NCBI GenBank assembly: GCA_002362595.1
Contig: DEUO01000028.1
Span: forward strand, 1-10,752
Reading direction: 5' to 3'
Origin: Caryophanales bacterium UBA3260
Lineage (GTDB): Bacteria; Bacillota_I; Bacilli_A; RF39; UBA660
DNA length: 10,752 nt
Shown here: piece by piece, positions 8,041 through 10,752 of the stretch
How the letters are laid out: each line of letters begins with the position of its first letter
How positions within the stretch are numbered: position 1 is the first letter of the stretch
Program-made: the position numbers and the translations under genes
The notes under the pieces: generated by a model
Database searches by the model: none
Told to the model about the DNA's origin: nothing
Seen by the model: only the letters and a program-made list of their open reading frames with translations

Positions 8041-8348
8041 TACTGCACCCCTTTACACGCTGAAGAAACATTATTGCTTAATACTTCTAAATTTTTATTT
8101 ACTACTCCAACAACTTCTGCATAATCATTTAAAAATTTAACTAAATTAGTAAAAGTAGTTTTAGAATTATTACATTTATTTATAAAAGTATCAGCAGCTG
8201 CTCCAGCCCAAGTTCCTTCTTTATTTATTTTAATTAAAGCAGAATATATTTTTTCTATTTTATCATCAATATCTCCTGCTTTATCTTTTATTACCATTTG
8301 CAAACTTTCTAAATTTTCTGTATTACCAACGAATTTCTGCTCTGCCAT
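8040..8348 (-). CDS. WXG100 family T7SS protein (EsxA-like)
   Basis: This is a 102-residue helix-turn-helix protein with the signature W-A-G at 47-49 in the turn, followed by the usual small-residue/aromatic pattern (AAADTFI). Helix 1 is about 10-43 and helix 2 about 52-95. WXG100 proteins are secreted as folded dimers by EssC-type ATPases and also help to assemble the system. I see no clear YxxxD/E export motif in its C-terminal part, so that signal may come from a partner or be divergent. It is the first gene of the four-gene unit, starting with GGAGG seven bases before its ATG, 47 bases downstream of a strong -10 box. Its stop overlaps the next start codon. The family is clear; whether it is the core EsxA or a dedicated partner of the downstream genes is not. 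Confidence 0.9.
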   Translation of the reverse strand: MAEQKFVGNTENLESLQMVIKDKAGDIDDKIEKIYSALIKINKEGTWAGAAADTFINKCNNSKTTFTNLVKFLNDYAEVVGVVNKNLEVLSNNVSSACKGVQ

Positions 8349-8394
8349 ACGAAAACCTCCAACTACACTTCTAGTCTCATATTACTATAATAAA

Positions 8395-8423
8395 ATAATA
8401 CTATTTATTTAATCTCCCGTCAA
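8395..8423 (-). promoter_or_regulatory. Predicted sigma-A promoter of the WXG100 operon
   Basis: On the minus strand TTGACG (8418-8423) and TATTAT (8395-8400) are separated by exactly 17 bases, 5 of 6 consensus positions each. Transcription would begin around 8388, leaving about 40 untranslated bases before the WXG100 start. It sits between the thrS terminator and the first T7SS gene, so this operon does not depend on the T-box-controlled thrS transcript. No obvious operator is visible. Confidence 0.75.
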
Positions 8424-8441
8424 GAAAAGAACTTAAATAAC

Positions 8442-8475
8442 AAAAAAATAACAGATATTTTTAGTATCTATTATT
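8442..8475 (-). terminator. Intrinsic terminator of thrS
   Basis: The minus strand can form an 11-bp stem with one G-U pair (AATAATAGATA, 8465-8475, with TATCTGTTATT, 8447-8457) and a 7-base loop, followed directly by a run of T (8442-8448). It begins 26 bases after the thrS stop codon. The stem is AT-rich but the U-tract is strong. Confidence 0.8.
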
Positions 8476-8501
8476 TTAATAAAACTAATTAATTATTAAT
8501 A

Positions 8502-10268
8502 CTATTTATCGTATCTAACTCTATTCTTAACATCTTCATCTAATAATTTAGTAAATTCTTCAAAAGATACTGTAACAGTTTCTTCACTACCAGCTCTTCT
8601 ATAAGATATAGTATTATTATCAACTTCTTTTTGACCTAATATTAACATATAAGGTATTTTCTTAATTACTGATTCACGTAACTTATAAGATAATTTTTCA
8701 TTTCTACTATCTAATTCTACTCTATATCCTAATTCTAATAATTTATTATATACTTCTTTAGCATATTCTTCATGGTATTGAATATTTACTGGTACTACTT
8801 CTATTTGTTTTGGCGCTAACCAAACAGGTAAATATCCTTTTGTTTCTTCTAAGTAATAAGCCATAAATCTATCTATACTACCGAATATCGCTCTATGTAT
8901 AACAACTGGAGTTTTCTTATTTCCATCTCTATCTATATATCCAAGATCAAAACGCATAGGTAAACAGAAATCTAATTGGCAAGTAGATAAAGTATATTCA
9001 GGTCCAACAGCTGGCTTAACTTGAACATCAAGTTTTGGTCCATAAAATGCTGCTTCACCAATCTTTTCTACATAATCATATCCCAAGTCATTTAATACGT
9101 TTCTTAAAGTTGTCTCAGCATTATTCCACATATCATCATCTGGATAATATTTAACTTTATCTTCTGGATCTCTCAAAGATAATTCAAATCTAAAGTTCTT
9201 AATATCTAATTCTTTATAAACTTCTAATATTAAATTAACTACTGATGAAAATTCAGATTCTATCTGTTCAGGAGTAACAAATAAATGAGCATCATTTTGA
9301 CAGAAAGTTCTAACTCTCTCAATTCCTTTTAATGACCCACTTGATTCAAAACGACAATCTCTCGCTATTTCACCAATTCTAATAGGTAAATCTCTATAAG
9401 AATGAACAGTATTAGCATAAATCATCATATGATGTGGGCAATTCATTGGACGAAGAACAAATTCTTCTCCTTCAACTTCCATCTTAGGGAACATATTATC
9501 TTTATAATGATCCCAATGTCCAGAAGTTTTATATAATTCTACATTTCCTAAAGGTGGAGTTAAAACATGTTGATAACCTAATTTTCTTTCTTTACCTTTT
9601 ATATAGTTTTCAAGTAATTCCCACATTATATATCCATTAGGCAAATACATTGGAAGTCCTTTTCCGACTAAATCGCTAGTCATAAAAATTTCTAAATCTT
9701 TGCCTATCTTTCGATGATCTCTTAATTTCATTTCTTCTAATTCTTTTAAATGTTCATCTAATTCTTCTTCTGTAGGGAAACAAACACCATATATTCTTTG
9801 AAGCATCTTATTATTAGCATCGCCCTTCCAGTAAGCGCCACTAAATTTAATTAATTTAAAATATTTAATCTCTTTTGTATTTTCCATATGTGGACCACGA
9901 CAAAGATCAGTAAAATCTCCTTGAGTATAGCAAGATATAACATTTTCATTTTCATCCATTCTAGAAATTAAATCTATCTTATATTCATCATCTTTGAACA
10001 TTTCTAAAGCTTCTTCTTTAGATATTTCTTTTCTTATAATATTCTTAGCAGATTTAGAACATTTCTTCATTTCTCTTTCTATTTTTTCTAAATCTTCATC
10101 TGTTATTTTTTCATCTCCTAAATCAATGTCATAATAGAAACCTTCTTCTACTACTGGTCCTACCCAAAACTTAGCATTAGGATATAAATGTTTTACAGCT
10201 TGTGCAAGTAAATGAGCACAACTATGATTTAATTTATTTAATTTTTCATCTTCTTTAAAATTTATCAT
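8502..10268 (-). CDS. thrS: Threonyl-tRNA synthetase lacking the TGS domain
   Basis: This enzyme charges tRNA-Thr with threonine and removes mischarged serine, in the cytoplasm. Its 588 residues cover the editing domain (HxxxH at H15 and H19; C123 and H127 in DLCRGPH), the class II catalytic core (about 185-480) and the anticodon-binding domain (about 485-588, from LAPKQIEVVPV). The zinc ligands are C277 (MNCPHH), H328 (NDAHLF) and H458 (VVIHRA). Motif 2 (ARDCRFE, 302-308) and motif 3 (FGSIDRF, R467) are present. Typical bacterial enzymes are about 640 aa; the missing roughly 60 residues are the N-terminal TGS domain. The start is secure: AGGAG lies 8 bases before the ATG, and the DNA upstream is a T-box leader, not a broken coding frame. 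The gene has its own promoter, T-box and terminator. Confidence 0.96.
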   Translation of the reverse strand: MINFKEDEKLNKLNHSCAHLLAQAVKHLYPNAKFWVGPVVEEGFYYDIDLGDEKITDEDLEKIEREMKKCSKSAKNIIRKEISKEEALEMFKDDEYKIDLISRMDENENVISCYTQGDFTDLCRGPHMENTKEIKYFKLIKFSGAYWKGDANNKMLQRIYGVCFPTEEELDEHLKELEEMKLRDHRKIGKDLEIFMTSDLVGKGLPMYLPNGYIMWELLENYIKGKERKLGYQHVLTPPLGNVELYKTSGHWDHYKDNMFPKMEVEGEEFVLRPMNCPHHMMIYANTVHSYRDLPIRIGEIARDCRFESSGSLKGIERVRTFCQNDAHLFVTPEQIESEFSSVVNLILEVYKELDIKNFRFELSLRDPEDKVKYYPDDDMWNNAETTLRNVLNDLGYDYVEKIGEAAFYGPKLDVQVKPAVGPEYTLSTCQLDFCLPMRFDLGYIDRDGNKKTPVVIHRAIFGSIDRFMAYYLEETKGYLPVWLAPKQIEVVPVNIQYHEEYAKEVYNKLLELGYRVELDSRNEKLSYKLRESVIKKIPYMLILGQKEVDNNTISYRRAGSEETVTVSFEEFTKLLDEDVKNRVRYDK

Positions 10269-10295
10269 TTTCTTCTCTCCTCTTTCTTAATATTT

Positions 10296-10335
10296 TTAAC
10301 AACTCTCTAAGGTCCGTTTCATCTTCATCACTCCT
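10296..10335 (-). other. Partial T-box Stem I-like segment or ten-codon upstream ORF before thrS
   Basis: After the T-box terminator the transcript carries AGGAG (10331-10335), then ATG at 10328 opening a ten-codon frame, MKMKRTLESC, that stops with TAA at 10296-10298. A second ATG at 10322 has better spacing (8 bases). The same stretch also reads like the 5' half of a T-box Stem I: GATGAAGATGAAA followed by TTAGAGAGTT (10301-10310), a 10-mer identical to the AGAG-box region of the real T-box (10490-10499). The rest of a second T-box is missing. A decayed duplicate is my preferred reading; a translated uORF is the alternative. Confidence 0.35.
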
Positions 10336-10342
10336 AATAAAT

Positions 10343-10380
10343 AAAAAAACCACATTACTTGCAAGGAGCAAATAATGCGG
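10343..10380 (-). terminator. Regulated intrinsic terminator of the thrS T-box
   Basis: CCGCATTATTTGC pairs with GCAAGTAATGTGG across a 5-base loop (13 pairs, two of them G-U), spanning 10350-10380, followed by seven T (10343-10349). Its 5' strand shares ACCGC with the T-box and its loop supplies the TCCTT needed for antitermination, so the two structures exclude each other. Confidence 0.93.
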
Positions 10381-10541
10381 TACCATCCTTTATTTTACTT
10401 AATTACAGATAACGGCGATTAACCGGATTTTATTAAATCACTCAGAAGATAGTAATCATTAAGTTCTCTATTCATTTTCACCAACCATGAACTCTCTAAA
10501 AGCAAAATCATTAATAATCGTGTTCTTCTTCAACGAATTAA
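10343..10541 (-). promoter_or_regulatory. T-box riboswitch (tRNA-Thr sensing) controlling thrS
   Basis: The leader senses uncharged tRNA-Thr and permits thrS expression when charging is low. Stem I base pairs GAAGA (10527-10531) with TCTTC (10445-10449). The specifier ACU, a Thr codon, lies at 10451-10453, followed by the expected purine A. The AGAG box (TTAGAGAGTT, 10490-10499) and the GGTTGGTGAAA distal loop follow family rules. CCGTTATC lies in the Stem III region. The T-box proper, AAGGATGGTACCGC, is at 10377-10390; its TGGT would pair with a tRNA end whose discriminator base is A. AAGGA (10386-10390) can pair with TCCTT (10363-10367), the terminator loop, to form the antiterminator. Specifier and downstream gene agree, so tRNA-Thr is a confident target. 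Confidence 0.95.
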
Positions 10542-10547
10542 ATAAAT

Positions 10548-10574
10548 ATTATACCTATTTTCAAAAAAAGTCAA
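10548..10574 (-). promoter_or_regulatory. Predicted promoter of the T-box-thrS transcript
   Basis: The minus strand shows TTGACT (10569-10574) and a perfect TATAAT (10548-10553) with a short 15-base spacer. Transcription would start near 10541, just ahead of the T-box Stem I. The promoter lies only 8 bases beyond the stop codon of the upstream Rpn-like gene. No terminator for that gene is visible between them, so read-through into the T-box is possible. Confidence 0.7.
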
Positions 10575-10581
10575 ATCAAAC

Positions 10582-10752
10582 TTATTCATTCTCAATAATT
10601 TTTATAATATTTTTAATTTCTTTGTCTGAAATACCTGAATTAATTAATCTATCTATTATTTCTTTACGTTCTTCTTTTCTCCCTTCTTTTCTCCCTTCTT
10701 TTCTTCCTTCTTGAAGTCCTTGCTCATGTCCTTGTTCACGTCCCTCTTGAAG
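10582..10752 (-). CDS. C-terminal end of an Rpn/PD-(D/E)XK nuclease-transposase family protein (partial)
   Basis: Only the last 56 residues are inside the window; the start lies beyond the right edge. They comprise a tetrapeptide repeat E-G-x-x (EGREQGHEQG, then EGRK units) followed by a short helical tail, EIIDRLINSGISDKEIKNII, ending IIENE. This repeat-plus-helix ending is typical of the Rpn family (recombination-promoting nuclease/putative transposase), which is widespread in Bacillota, often in many copies. The catalytic PD-(D/E)XK core is not in view, so activity cannot be judged. The gene runs in the same direction as thrS and stops 8 bases before the thrS promoter. The tail is highly charged and probably a long helix. 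Family assignment rests on the tail alone. Confidence 0.7.
   Translation of the reverse strand, partial: LQEGREQGHEQGLQEGRKEGRKEGRKEERKEIIDRLINSGISDKEIKNIIKIIENE
10672..10752 (-). repeat. 12-bp in-frame tandem repeat encoding E-G-x-x units
   Basis: Six successive 12-base units can be read from 10672 to 10743 and continue to the window edge. Two units are identical (TTCTTTTCTCCC on the plus strand) and a third differs by one base; the outer ones have diverged to TTCTTGAAGTCC, TTGCTCATGTCC and TTGTTCACGTCC. Each unit encodes four residues, so gain or loss of units keeps the frame. Confidence 0.85.

Noticed and set aside
10487..10714. 75-codon plus-strand frame ending in a Ser-Phe-Leu-Pro repeat
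   Set aside because: It runs antisense through the T-box Stem I, the thrS promoter and the 12-bp repeat of the Rpn-like gene; the repeat pattern explains its openness.
10672..10752. Short regular repeats considered as a CRISPR array
   Set aside because: The units are 12 bases, directly adjacent without spacers, and in frame with a protein tail.

Overview
The window is AT-rich DNA whose genes all lie on the minus strand. It uses the standard genetic code (Trp is TGG), Shine-Dalgarno starts, sigma-A-type promoters and a T-box riboswitch. This points to a low-GC Bacillota (Firmicutes) genome, perhaps one of the host-associated Bacilli or Clostridia lineages. The exact taxon cannot be read from the sequence.

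Region 1 (minus-strand order, 10752 to 8442). The 3' end of a gene with the E-G-x-x repeat tail typical of Rpn/PD-(D/E)XK nuclease-transposase family proteins enters from the right edge. Eight bases after it lies a promoter, then a T-box leader with a threonine specifier (ACU), a T-box/antiterminator and an intrinsic terminator. This controls thrS, encoding a threonyl-tRNA synthetase that keeps its editing, catalytic and anticodon-binding domains but lacks the N-terminal TGS domain. Between the T-box terminator and thrS lies a short segment resembling part of a second T-box Stem I, or alternatively a ten-codon upstream ORF. thrS ends in its own hairpin terminator.

Region 2 (8441 to 11). This is a type VII secretion (T7SSb-like) locus. 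A good promoter drives four closely packed genes: a WXG100 protein, a second WXG100-sized helical protein without the WXG motif, a 68-residue helical protein, and a 906-residue protein. The 906-residue protein has a helical N-terminus, a Pro/Gln-rich stalk, a long Ser/Thr/Asn-rich stretch, one clear transmembrane helix and an acidic tail. A hairpin terminator and a second promoter then separate these from essC, the FHA-FtsK/SpoIIIE motor ATPase. EssC has an intact first ATPase domain and degenerate second and third domains.

The likely interplay is that the small helical proteins are substrates or co-export partners of EssC. The 906-residue protein is either a lineage-specific structural or surface part of the machine or an unusual substrate carried by the small helical partners. 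The other T7SSb core parts (EsaA, EssA, EssB/YukC, EsaB/YukD) are not visible here and may lie beyond the left edge. The 906-residue protein is the least described part of the window.
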